Origin: Clostridia bacterium
GTDB lineage: Bacteria; Bacillota; Clostridia; Christensenellales; Borkfalkiaceae
Reading direction: 5' to 3'
DNA: 19,883 bases
NCBI GenBank assembly: GCA_900767885.1
Contig: CAAGAU010000026.1
Location: 1-19,883 of the forward strand
In this document: piece by piece, positions 6,419 to 13,841 of the stretch
Layout of the letters: every line of letters begins with the position of its first letter
How positions within the stretch are numbered: the stretch's first letter is position 1
Program-made: the position numbers and the translations under genes
The notes under the pieces: generated by a model
Databases searched by the model: none
Told to the model about the DNA's origin: nothing
The model's input: only the letters and a program-made list of their open reading frames with translations

Positions 6419-7350
6419 AATTCTCGCATATACCCGTAATGTTAAACGAGTGTATAGAGGGGCTTAATCTTAAAGAAGGCGGAGTTTATTTCGACGGAAC
6501 TCTCGGCGGTGCGGGGCATAGCGAGGCTATACTTCGCGGGATCGGCGAAAAGGGGAGACTTATCGCTACCGATCTCGATTCCGAGGCTATCGCCAACGCG
6601 AAAGTAAGATTGAAAGACTTTGAGGGCAGGTACTCGCTGTTTAACACCAATTTCAAAAATTTTAACGAAGTCAGAAGTGCGGCGGGCGTTACCGGGTTTG
6701 ACGGAGCGATTCTCGATCTCGGCGTAAGCAGTTATCAGCTCGATAACAGAAGTCGCGGTTTTTCTTATCTTTCGGCAGATTCCGCGCTTGATATGCGTAT
6801 GGACTCTTCGCAAAGCAAGAGTGCGAAAGACGTCGTAAACGGTTATCCGGAGGCTAAACTCAGATACATACTCGATACTTACGGCGAAGAAAAGTTTGCG
6901 GGCAGGATAGCCGCCGAAATTTGCAGACAAAGGGTTAAAAAACCTATAGAAACGACGGGCGAACTCGTTAAAATAATCGAAGAGAGTATACCCGAAAAAT
7001 TCAAGAAAAACGGACACCCTGCAAAAAAGACTTTTCAGGCTATCCGCATAGAAGTGAACGAAGAACTCGACGGGTTATCCGATGCAATCAAGGATATAAT
7101 CCGAGGATTAAAAAAAGGCGGCAGAATGGTTATTCTTACCTTTCATTCGCTGGAAGATCGTATAGTAAAGCAAACTTTTAAAGATCTCGAAACCGATTGC
7201 ATTTGTGATAAGAGATTTCCGGTTTGTGTGTGCGGCAAGGTAAAAGAGATAAACATTATAAACAAGAAACCTATAGAGGCGACGGAAGAAGAGTTGAACG
7301 GCAATCCGCGCTCTAAAAGCGCAAAGTTAAGAATTGCGGAAAAAATATAA
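6415..7350 (+). CDS. rsmH: 16S rRNA (cytosine-1402-N4)-methyltransferase RsmH
   Basis: RsmH (MraW) methylates N4 of C1402 in the decoding region of 16S rRNA using S-adenosylmethionine. The 311-residue length is usual. Motifs in order: HIPVMLNE (5-12), the SAM-binding loop DGTLGGAGHS (27-36), ATDLD (51-55), DLGVSSYQLD (101-110), LDMRMD (125-130), HPAKKTFQAIRIEVNEEL (201-218) and TFHSLEDRIVK (242-252). A Cys-rich C-terminal segment (CICDKRFPVCVC, 262-273) is also common in Firmicute homologues. The start overlaps the mraZ stop by 4 nt. Confidence 0.97.
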   Translation: MKFSHIPVMLNECIEGLNLKEGGVYFDGTLGGAGHSEAILRGIGEKGRLIATDLDSEAIANAKVRLKDFEGRYSLFNTNFKNFNEVRSAAGVTGFDGAILDLGVSSYQLDNRSRGFSYLSADSALDMRMDSSQSKSAKDVVNGYPEAKLRYILDTYGEEKFAGRIAAEICRQRVKKPIETTGELVKIIEESIPEKFKKNGHPAKKTFQAIRIEVNEELDGLSDAIKDIIRGLKKGGRMVILTFHSLEDRIVKQTFKDLETDCICDKRFPVCVCGKVKEINIINKKPIEATEEELNGNPRSKSAKLRIAEKI

Positions 7351-7390
7351 AATTTTAAGGGGAATATAATAATTTTAAAGGAGAAAGAAT

Positions 7391-8005
7391 ATGTATAATA
7401 ACGGACAAACCGAATTAAAAACCGAGTCTGAAGTTTTAACCGAAGACAGCAGACAGAACGCTGCGATAAAAAGCAATCTTGATAAGATATTACATTACGA
7501 ACGTTACCGCAACGGCGAGTCCGTTGCCCCCGAAGTTACGTCAAACGCGACTTCCGCGGTGGAAGAATATTTCCGCAGGGGCGAAGCCGCGCAAAGACCG
7601 GTTGCTCCTGAAATTAAGGAGAGCGTTGCCGCTCCCCGCGTAGAGGAAGGCGAAGATTTAAGACCTTCGGCTACTACTATGCAGTTTGAGTCCGCCGAGG
7701 AAAACGATCTGTACGAGGATTTGGACTACAAGAGAGAAAGCAAGGCGGAAGAGAATTTCAGAATAAGTTCCAAGGGTAAAATGCTTATTGCAATTTATTC
7801 CGCGGTGGTTATACTTATACTTTCGCTTATAATCATCAACGCGAGAATGTTAAAGTCGCTCGACGGCTCGCTTTCTACGCGCAATCAGAGAGTAAACGAA
7901 CTGCAGAAGACTTACGAAAGAGTAAACGGCGAATACTCCGACGCTATGAGCGACGAAGCGATCGACGCGTGGGCTAAAGAACACGGTATGCAAAAAGCTG
8001 CGTAG
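7391..8005 (+). CDS. ftsL: FtsL-like cell division protein with long cytoplasmic N-terminus
   Basis: The 204-residue product is a single-pass bitopic membrane protein: residues 1-128 are acidic and low in hydrophobics, a transmembrane helix spans about 131-150, and a short external part (151-204) begins as a possible coiled coil (LSTRNQRVNELQKTYERVNG). This topology, with position between rsmH and a class B penicillin-binding protein, indicates FtsL, a divisome scaffold that pairs with DivIC/FtsB. Sequence similarity alone is weak, so the call rests on context and topology. FtsL is usually about 100-120 residues with a short tail; this one has an unusually long, probably disordered cytoplasmic region and a short periplasmic part. 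AAGGAG lies 7 nt upstream of the ATG. The penicillin-binding protein follows 15 nt after the stop. Confidence 0.75.
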   Translation: MYNNGQTELKTESEVLTEDSRQNAAIKSNLDKILHYERYRNGESVAPEVTSNATSAVEEYFRRGEAAQRPVAPEIKESVAAPRVEEGEDLRPSATTMQFESAEENDLYEDLDYKRESKAEENFRISSKGKMLIAIYSAVVILILSLIIINARMLKSLDGSLSTRNQRVNELQKTYERVNGEYSDAMSDEAIDAWAKEHGMQKAA

Positions 8006-8020
8006 TAAGGAGTTATAATT

Positions 8021-9754
8021 ATTAAGGATTTCAGTTTTAATACGTTACGAAAGAGGTTATTCGCATTTGCTTGCGCAATAACCTTTCTTTTTTTGTTTGT
8101 GGCAGGCAGGGTGTTTTACGTGCAGATAGTGTGGGGTAAAGATTTGCAGTCCAAGGCGATAGATCAATGGACGAGAGAATTGCCCGTAACAGCGGTTCGA
8201 GGCAAAATTACCGACCGCAACGGAGTAACGCTTGTTTCCAACGCGCAGTCTTACGCGGTATACATAAGGTGCAGACTGCTTAAAGACCCTGCCTCTGCGG
8301 CGAAAATACTCGCCGAAACGCTCGGTATGAACGAGAGCGCGCTGTATCAAAAAATAATAACGCATTCTTCGTCCGAAATTACGGTTAAAAAAGGCGTATC
8401 GAAGGAAAGTATTTCAAAACTGATGAGCCACGATATAAGCGGCGTGTATTTTACTACCGATAACACTCGCGTTTACCCATACGGCGACGCGCTTTGCAGC
8501 GTACTCGGCTATACCTCGATAGACGGCGCGGGGCAGTCGGGACTCGAACGCAAGTACGACGAGTACTTAAAGGGGTATAACGGTGAAATTCTCTACGAGT
8601 CCGACCTGGTCGGATACGACCTCGGCGGCAAAACGGCAAAATATATCCGCGCCACTAACGGGCTTAATTTAAAACTTACGGTAGACTACGAAATTCAAAG
8701 GATATGCGAGGCGGTAACCGACGAGGCTATGGCGGAATATTCGCCCAAATCGGCGTCTGTTATAGTTCTTGACCCGAGCAACGGCGAGATTTTGGCGTTA
8801 AGCCAAAAACCGTCGTTCGATTTAAATTCTGTTCCGAGAGATAATCTAGAACAGTTGCATAAACTGTCGCGTTGCGGCGTAATCTCCGATTCTTACGAGC
8901 CGGGTTCGACTTTTAAAGTTTTAACTGCCGCCGCTAATATCGAGGAATATTTAAAGGGTAACCCCAACGCCTTTTCACCCGACCACATTTTCAGTTCTTC
9001 CAGGTACAGGATAGTTGACGGCAAAAAGGTAAAATGTTGGAGTACTCACGCAAACGGCAAACACTCCAACGAAAATCTTGCCGCCGCGTTGAACAACAGT
9101 TGCAATCCGTGTTTCGTGGATATTGCCTTGTCGCTCGGTAAGGAGAAAATGTACGATTACGTTTCGGCGTTCGGTTACGGCAAGGCTACGGGCATAGATT
9201 ACGGCGGCGAGGCGATAGGTATGCTGCTACCCGAAAACGCGGTAAAAAACGGCGATCTTGCAAGAATATCGTTCGGTCAAACGATAGCGGTTACGCCGTT
9301 GCAACTCGCCTGCGCGACTTCCGCCGCGATAAACGGCGGCGTTTATTACGAGCCGCATTTTGTAAGCGAGATATACGACGAGCGCGGCATGATTGCCGAA
9401 AAAATTCCGTCTAAAGCAAAAAACAGAGTTATAAGCGAGCAGGCGTCCGAAATACTTGCGGGGTATCTCGAGGGCGTCGTCCGCGACGGGAGCGGAAAAC
9501 AGGCGTACATAGACGGCTACCGTGTAGGAGGCAAAACAGGTACGGCGCAGAAATACGAGAACGGGGTTATCGCGCACGGAAAATACGTTATGAGTTTCGT
9601 CGGTTTTTTTCCCGCAAGCAAACCGAAATATCTCGCGCTGGCAATCGTAGACGAGCCGGTAGGCGGACAATACGGATCAACCGTTGCCGCGCCGCTCGTT
9701 AAAAAGGTTTTTGAAGGAATAATTCAAACCAAACAATTAAAACAAACAAAGTAA
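8021..9754 (+). CDS. Class B penicillin-binding protein, FtsI/SpoVD type, probable ATT start
   Basis: This septal D,D-transpeptidase cross-links peptidoglycan. With the ATT start at 8021 it has 577 residues: cytoplasmic KDFSFNTLRKR, a transmembrane helix about 14-30, the dimerisation domain beginning RGKITDRNGV (about 60-70), then the transpeptidase domain with SxxK in PGSTFK (S296, K299), SCN (360-362) and KTG in GGKTGTAQ (505-507). No PASTA domain follows. The first ordinary start in frame, TTG 8093, would cut the membrane helix in half and has no Shine-Dalgarno site. AAGGAG at 8007-8012 sits 8 nt before ATT 8021, and an in-frame TAA at 8006-8008 bars anything further upstream. It follows ftsL, so PbpB/FtsI is most likely; the alternative is a sporulation-specific SpoVD. 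Confidence 0.9.
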   Translation: MKDFSFNTLRKRLFAFACAITFLFLFVAGRVFYVQIVWGKDLQSKAIDQWTRELPVTAVRGKITDRNGVTLVSNAQSYAVYIRCRLLKDPASAAKILAETLGMNESALYQKIITHSSSEITVKKGVSKESISKLMSHDISGVYFTTDNTRVYPYGDALCSVLGYTSIDGAGQSGLERKYDEYLKGYNGEILYESDLVGYDLGGKTAKYIRATNGLNLKLTVDYEIQRICEAVTDEAMAEYSPKSASVIVLDPSNGEILALSQKPSFDLNSVPRDNLEQLHKLSRCGVISDSYEPGSTFKVLTAAANIEEYLKGNPNAFSPDHIFSSSRYRIVDGKKVKCWSTHANGKHSNENLAAALNNSCNPCFVDIALSLGKEKMYDYVSAFGYGKATGIDYGGEAIGMLLPENAVKNGDLARISFGQTIAVTPLQLACATSAAINGGVYYEPHFVSEIYDERGMIAEKIPSKAKNRVISEQASEILAGYLEGVVRDGSGKQAYIDGYRVGGKTGTAQKYENGVIAHGKYVMSFVGFFPASKPKYLALAIVDEPVGGQYGSTVAAPLVKKVFEGIIQTKQLKQTK

Positions 9755-9755
9755 T

Positions 9756-9784
9756 AAAAAACGTCCGAACAGGGCGTTTTTTTT
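9756..9784 (+). terminator. Intrinsic terminator of the mraZ cluster
   Basis: AAAAAACGTCC (9756-9766) pairs with GGGCGTTTTTT (9772-9782, one G-U pair) around a 5-nt loop, and the T run extends to 9784. It begins directly after the stop codon of the penicillin-binding protein gene and closes the transcription unit. Confidence 0.88.
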
Positions 9785-10007
9785 CGGCGTTTTAAAATAC
9801 TGGATTTTCTCCGTTATGCGCTGAATAAAAGAATTTTATTAACAATTTCATCTGCGGATAGTCGGCGTTAATCCGAATAAATTTATAAAACTATTTAATA
9901 TGAGTGAATAATATTCAATACAATTAAAAATCGGTGGTGATATAAGTAAAACTTTTAATGTTCGTTATGATATTAAAAAATCAAATATGAAAACAATGTG
10001 AAAAAGG

Positions 10008-10036
10008 TGGACTTTTTTGTTTTAATATGGTATAAT
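10008..10036 (+). promoter_or_regulatory. Probable sigma-A promoter of the opp operon
   Basis: TGGACT (10008-10013, 4 of 6 consensus), a 17-bp spacer and TATAAT (10031-10036) preceded by TGG, which forms an extended -10 element. It would give a leader of about 210 nt before oppA. A second TATAAT at 10115-10120, with a weak -35 (TTACGC at 10091-10096), is an alternative that would start closer to the hairpins. Confidence 0.6.
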
Positions 10037-10141
10037 AACAATAAGTTTAACACTAAACAGTCTTATCGACTATTCTCTTTTATATATTTCTTACGCAATT
10101 TTGCATAAAAAATGTATAATATCGTCGACAGATTATGGATT

Positions 10142-10229
10142 GAAAGGGTTGCAACCCTTTCGCCGTTGCAGGCAACGGCGAACAGTTATTAAATGTTAAA
10201 TCGGTTAAGGTAATAACGCGATAGCGTTA
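10142..10229 (+). other. Three consecutive hairpins in the oppA leader
   Basis: Hairpin or palindrome 1 is the perfect 20-bp GAAAGGGTTGCAACCCTTTC (10142-10161). Hairpin 2 pairs CGCCGTTGC (10161-10169) with GCAACGGCG (10172-10180). Hairpin 3 pairs TAACGC (10214-10219) with GCGTTA (10224-10229) around GATA. None is followed by a T run, so they are not simple terminators. They may stabilise the transcript, bind a regulator as DNA palindromes, or be members of a dispersed repeat family. Confidence 0.65.
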
Positions 10230-10252
10230 AATATATTATTGGAGGCTGAATT

Positions 10253-12766
10253 ATGAAAAGGCTATTGACAATTTCGATTGCGGCGTGTCTTGCAATCAGT
10301 TGCCTTGCATCTTGCGGTTCTAAAGGCAACAGTTCAACTTCAGGTAGTAGCGGTAGTGATCCCGGTACGAAAAAAACTTATACTTATAACACATATACTG
10401 CTGTTTCACCGTCTAACTGGAATATGTTGACGTATAAGGATAATAATGATACTCAAATAATGAATTATCTTGCAGGTTCGTTTTTTAACTTTGATTTTAA
10501 GTATGACGCCGACGGTAAGATCATCGACGGTGATTTTGTGGTAAAATATGATTTTGCCACAAAACTTGAAGACGTTACCGCGACTTATGCCGAAGAGTAC
10601 GGATTAGATCCCGAGAAACCCAACTATATTTGGAAAATTACCATAAGACAGGACGGTAAATGGGACGACGGCACGCCGATTAAGGCTCAGGACTTTGTTT
10701 ATTCGATGAAAGAGCAACTTAATCCTCTTTTCAAGAACTATCGTGCCGACAGTTATTATAATGGTTCGGTTAACCTTGTAAACGCATGGGAATACGTCTT
10801 CCAGGGTACTACGGATTGGTTTGCGGCAGATACCCCGTACAAAGTTTACAATGAAAGTCTTGACAGTTTGCTTTATTTTAACCTCGGCGGTAAAAATAAG
10901 GCCAAAGAAGGCGAAAAAGATAATTTCGTTTACAGCAAAGTAAGGAGTAACCTCGGACTTCCCGCAAGTGCCACTGCTGCGGACGTTGCAGGCATATTAA
11001 AGGCTAATTATATACCCGCACTCGACGCTGCTGTTGTCGCCAAGATGGAAAATAAAACTTTTGCCGAGATTAAGGCCGACGCCGCTATGAAGGCGGAGTG
11101 GGATAAATTGATAGGTTGGTGGCAACCCGAGCCTAACGAGGAACTCCATTTCTTTATTACCGAATACACTCTTCCCGCGCTCGATTTCGATAAAGTAGGA
11201 ATCAAGGCTGCAGGCGATTATGAAATAATCGTTGCAATGACTTCTCCTATCGTATTTATCGAGGACGGCAAATTGACCTATCATTGTCCTTACGAATTCG
11301 CGTCTTTGCCGTTAGTACATCAGGCAAAGTATGAAGCAAATAAAGTTGCTCCCGTAGCGGACGGTGCGCTTTGGACGTCAAAATACAACTCTTCGCTCGA
11401 TACTACCGCAAGTTGGGGACCGTATAAACTCACGGCGTATCAAAGCGGTAAGTATTATAAGCTTGAAAAGAACCCGAACTGGTATGGTTGGAATATGGAA
11501 ACTTATGAAGGCAAGTACCAGACAGACGTTATTTCTTGTGAAACTATTGATAAATACGAAACTGCTTTCCTTCAGTTTAAACAAGGGAAACTCGACGATA
11601 TCGGTATAGACGTATCGGTTGCGGCTGATTATAAAAACAGCAAACAAGCGTATTTTACTCCCGACGATTTCGTTGGCTCGATTCAATTACAGACTAAAGC
11701 GGAAGAACTTAAAAAGAGAGAAAAAGCGGGCGAAAACAAAACTATTTTAACTTATGCCGATTTCCGTAAAGCATTGTCGCTCGGACTTAACAGGGCAGAC
11801 TTTGTTAATAAGTGTACGACGAGTTCTCTTGCCGGTTATGGCCTTTATAACTCTATGCACTATATCGACGTTGCTCACGGCGTAACTTATCGTTCTACCG
11901 ACGCCGCTAAAAAGGCTCTGTGCGACGTTTACGGTATTGACGTTGAGGAAGAGTACGGCGGAGATCTGGACGCTGCAGTTGCCGCTATAACAGGTTATGA
12001 CGGAGCGCAGGCAAAAGAACTTGTTAAAAAAGCCTATGCTGCGGCTCTCGCGGCAGGAGATATTAAGGAGGGCGACAAAGTCAGCCTTGTATTTGGCACG
12101 GCGGTTGATAGTTCCGGAACGAGAAGATCTTTCGATTATCTTAATGCTACCTGGAAAGATCTGATGGTCGGAACTCCTTTAGAGGGTAAATTCGAACTTA
12201 CGTTCGATAGTTCTTATGGCAGCGATTGGTCAAATTCGTTCCTTGCGGGCGCATACGATATTTGTCTGGCAGGATGGAAAGGCGCAGCGTGGGATCCCGG
12301 ATATTTCATGATGGCTTATTTAAGTGCCGATTATATGTATTCGCAGGGTTGGGATACCACTAAGCATGAACTTGAAGTTACCGTTCACGGCGTAAACGAA
12401 AAAGGCGACGTTACGAATAATAAAGCGGACGTGTACACCGGTAAGCGTGCGATATTCGGCAAGGCGGGCAATTCCTGGTATGAGATGCTTAACGGCAAAT
12501 ACGGTCAGGGGTATCTTAAAGATGAATTCCGTTGCGAAATTCTTGCTCAAATGGAAGCGGAAGTTCTTAAACAGTACTATACTCTTCCTTATGCAAACAA
12601 CTTTTCGGCACAGATGCATTCGTTTAAGATCGATTATTTGACTTATACTTATAATACTTTCTGCGGCTACGGCGGGTTGGAAAACCTTAAATATAACTAT
12701 TCCGATCAGGAATGGGCAGATTACATCGCAAAGAATGCCCAGGGCGGCGAGTTGAATTATAAGTAA
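10253..12766 (+). CDS. oppA: Oligopeptide ABC transporter substrate-binding lipoprotein (OppA-like)
   Basis: It is predicted to capture peptides outside the membrane and pass them to OppBC. The N-terminus is a lipoprotein signal: KR, a hydrophobic stretch, and lipobox LASC with Cys21 as the lipidation site, then a Ser/Gly-rich linker (22-40). The family 5 solute-binding motif WKITIRQDGKWDDGTPIKAQ (127-146), followed by DFVYSM, is clear. At 837 residues it is about 300 longer than typical OppA, with extra Ala/Lys-rich stretches (about 220-300 and around 570-610). GGAGG at 10241-10245 sets the ATG start. It is first in an operon with oppB, oppC, oppD and oppF. Specificity, such as peptide length or a non-peptide ligand, cannot be read from sequence. 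Confidence 0.9.
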   Translation: MKRLLTISIAACLAISCLASCGSKGNSSTSGSSGSDPGTKKTYTYNTYTAVSPSNWNMLTYKDNNDTQIMNYLAGSFFNFDFKYDADGKIIDGDFVVKYDFATKLEDVTATYAEEYGLDPEKPNYIWKITIRQDGKWDDGTPIKAQDFVYSMKEQLNPLFKNYRADSYYNGSVNLVNAWEYVFQGTTDWFAADTPYKVYNESLDSLLYFNLGGKNKAKEGEKDNFVYSKVRSNLGLPASATAADVAGILKANYIPALDAAVVAKMENKTFAEIKADAAMKAEWDKLIGWWQPEPNEELHFFITEYTLPALDFDKVGIKAAGDYEIIVAMTSPIVFIEDGKLTYHCPYEFASLPLVHQAKYEANKVAPVADGALWTSKYNSSLDTTASWGPYKLTAYQSGKYYKLEKNPNWYGWNMETYEGKYQTDVISCETIDKYETAFLQFKQGKLDDIGIDVSVAADYKNSKQAYFTPDDFVGSIQLQTKAEELKKREKAGENKTILTYADFRKALSLGLNRADFVNKCTTSSLAGYGLYNSMHYIDVAHGVTYRSTDAAKKALCDVYGIDVEEEYGGDLDAAVAAITGYDGAQAKELVKKAYAAALAAGDIKEGDKVSLVFGTAVDSSGTRRSFDYLNATWKDLMVGTPLEGKFELTFDSSYGSDWSNSFLAGAYDICLAGWKGAAWDPGYFMMAYLSADYMYSQGWDTTKHELEVTVHGVNEKGDVTNNKADVYTGKRAIFGKAGNSWYEMLNGKYGQGYLKDEFRCEILAQMEAEVLKQYYTLPYANNFSAQMHSFKIDYLTYTYNTFCGYGGLENLKYNYSDQEWADYIAKNAQGGELNYK

Positions 12767-12801
12767 AATTTATAATTAACGAAAGTTAATTTTAAGACGG
12801 G

Positions 12802-12850
12802 GGATCATTGCAAGAATAACAATTTTTGCAGTGGTCCTTGCGCCTTTTTA
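12802..12850 (+). terminator. Intercistronic hairpin between oppA and oppB, possible partial terminator
   Basis: GGATCATTGCAA (12802-12813) pairs fully with TTGCAGTGGTCC (12826-12837), including two G-U pairs, around a 12-nt loop. TTTTTAT follows six bases later. A smaller AATTAAC-GAAA-GTTAATT hairpin lies at 12774-12791. Such structures behind a binding-protein gene commonly protect its mRNA or reduce read-through, giving more OppA than membrane subunits. That role is inferred by analogy. Confidence 0.65.
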
Positions 12851-12876
12851 TACTTTTTAGTAAAGGAGTAAACAAA

Positions 12877-13839
12877 ATGTATATGTTCAAATACGTTATG
12901 AAGAGGATAGGTCTTATGCTTATGACCTTCGTAATTATTATGACTATATGTTTCTTTCTCGTAAAAATGTTGCCTATTGTTATAACGGTGGGCATCGGAC
13001 AAGATAAGGCTCTTGCCGAAGCGCAACTACGCGCGCGCGGTTATTACGATCCGATTATAGTACAATATTTCACCTATATAAAGCGTATAATTTTGTACGG
13101 CGATTTCGGCATAGGCGTAACCATGCCCGAATTTGTAAATAAACCGGTGTGGGACTCTTTTATCGAGATGCTCCCCCCCACTGTACTTATAAACGTTTAT
13201 TCCAGTTTATTTGCGGTACCTATCGGTATATTGCTCGGCGTTTATGCTGCTTTACGTAAAAACAAGTGGCAGGACCACGCTATATCAACGGGCGTAATGG
13301 TATTTATCTCCGTACCGAGTTACGTTACGGCGTTTATCGTTCAATATTTTATTTGTTTTAAATTAGGTTGGTGTCCGCTGACTATGAATGCCGGAAAAGA
13401 CTACTTTTCATGGTCAATGTTCCGTTCTATGATCCCTTGCATATTGTCAATGTCATTCGGTTCTATCGCGGGGTATGCAAGGTTTACCCGCGCCGAACTT
13501 ACCGAGGTTTTAACGAGCGAATATATTTTGCTTGCCCGCACAAAAGGTTTAACAAGGCGGCAGGCTATTATGCGGCACTCTTTACGCAACGCAATGGTGC
13601 CGATTTTCCCGTCTATTATAGCCGAATTTATTTCGGTTATGTCGGGATCTCTCATAATGGAGCAGATTTTTTCTATACCTGGCGTCGGCAGACTTTATCT
13701 TCGTGCAATCAATTCTCTCGATTACGACTTTTTTATGATGCTTTCGGGATTTTATTGTCTGATAGGTTTGCTTGCGGGTATAGTCGTAGATATAAGTTAC
13801 GGATTTATTGATCCGAGAATTCGTATGGGGGCTAAATAA
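12877..13839 (+). CDS. oppB: Oligopeptide ABC transporter permease OppB
   Basis: This 320-residue inner-membrane subunit forms half of the translocation pore with OppC. The N-terminal helix (about 11-30) is followed by an external region (31-100) and five further helices (about 103-125, 138-160, 185-200, 245-265 and 288-308). The EAA coupling loop that contacts the ATPases is EYILLARTKGLTRRQAIMRHS (215-235) with LRNAM after it, and IFSIPGVGRLYLRAI (264-278) is also typical. AAAGGAG (12862-12868) 8 nt before ATG 12877 fixes the start; an in-frame codon at 12826 lies inside the intercistronic hairpin and is rejected. Length and motifs are ordinary, unlike OppC, OppD and OppF in the same operon. 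Confidence 0.92.
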   Translation: MYMFKYVMKRIGLMLMTFVIIMTICFFLVKMLPIVITVGIGQDKALAEAQLRARGYYDPIIVQYFTYIKRIILYGDFGIGVTMPEFVNKPVWDSFIEMLPPTVLINVYSSLFAVPIGILLGVYAALRKNKWQDHAISTGVMVFISVPSYVTAFIVQYFICFKLGWCPLTMNAGKDYFSWSMFRSMIPCILSMSFGSIAGYARFTRAELTEVLTSEYILLARTKGLTRRQAIMRHSLRNAMVPIFPSIIAEFISVMSGSLIMEQIFSIPGVGRLYLRAINSLDYDFFMMLSGFYCLIGLLAGIVVDISYGFIDPRIRMGAK

Positions 13840-13841
13840 TT

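Larger units (their letters stand above)
9785..10252. other. AT-rich intergenic region and opp leader, no gene seen
   Basis: This 468-bp gap has no credible open reading frame on either strand. The left part is AT-rich with a 13-bp palindrome TGAATAATATTCA at 9905-9917 that could be an operator. Promoter-like sites lie at 10008-10036 and near 10115-10120. The right part (10142-10229) holds three hairpins of the oppA leader, listed separately. I recognised no known riboswitch or T-box. Confidence 0.6.

Noticed and set aside
8093..8095. TTG 8093 as start of the penicillin-binding protein
   Set aside because: It lies within the transmembrane helix and lacks a ribosome binding site; the upstream frame encodes the expected N-terminus.
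12826..12876. Upstream start for oppB at 12826
   Set aside because: It would begin within the intercistronic hairpin and has no Shine-Dalgarno site; AAAGGAG precedes ATG 12877.
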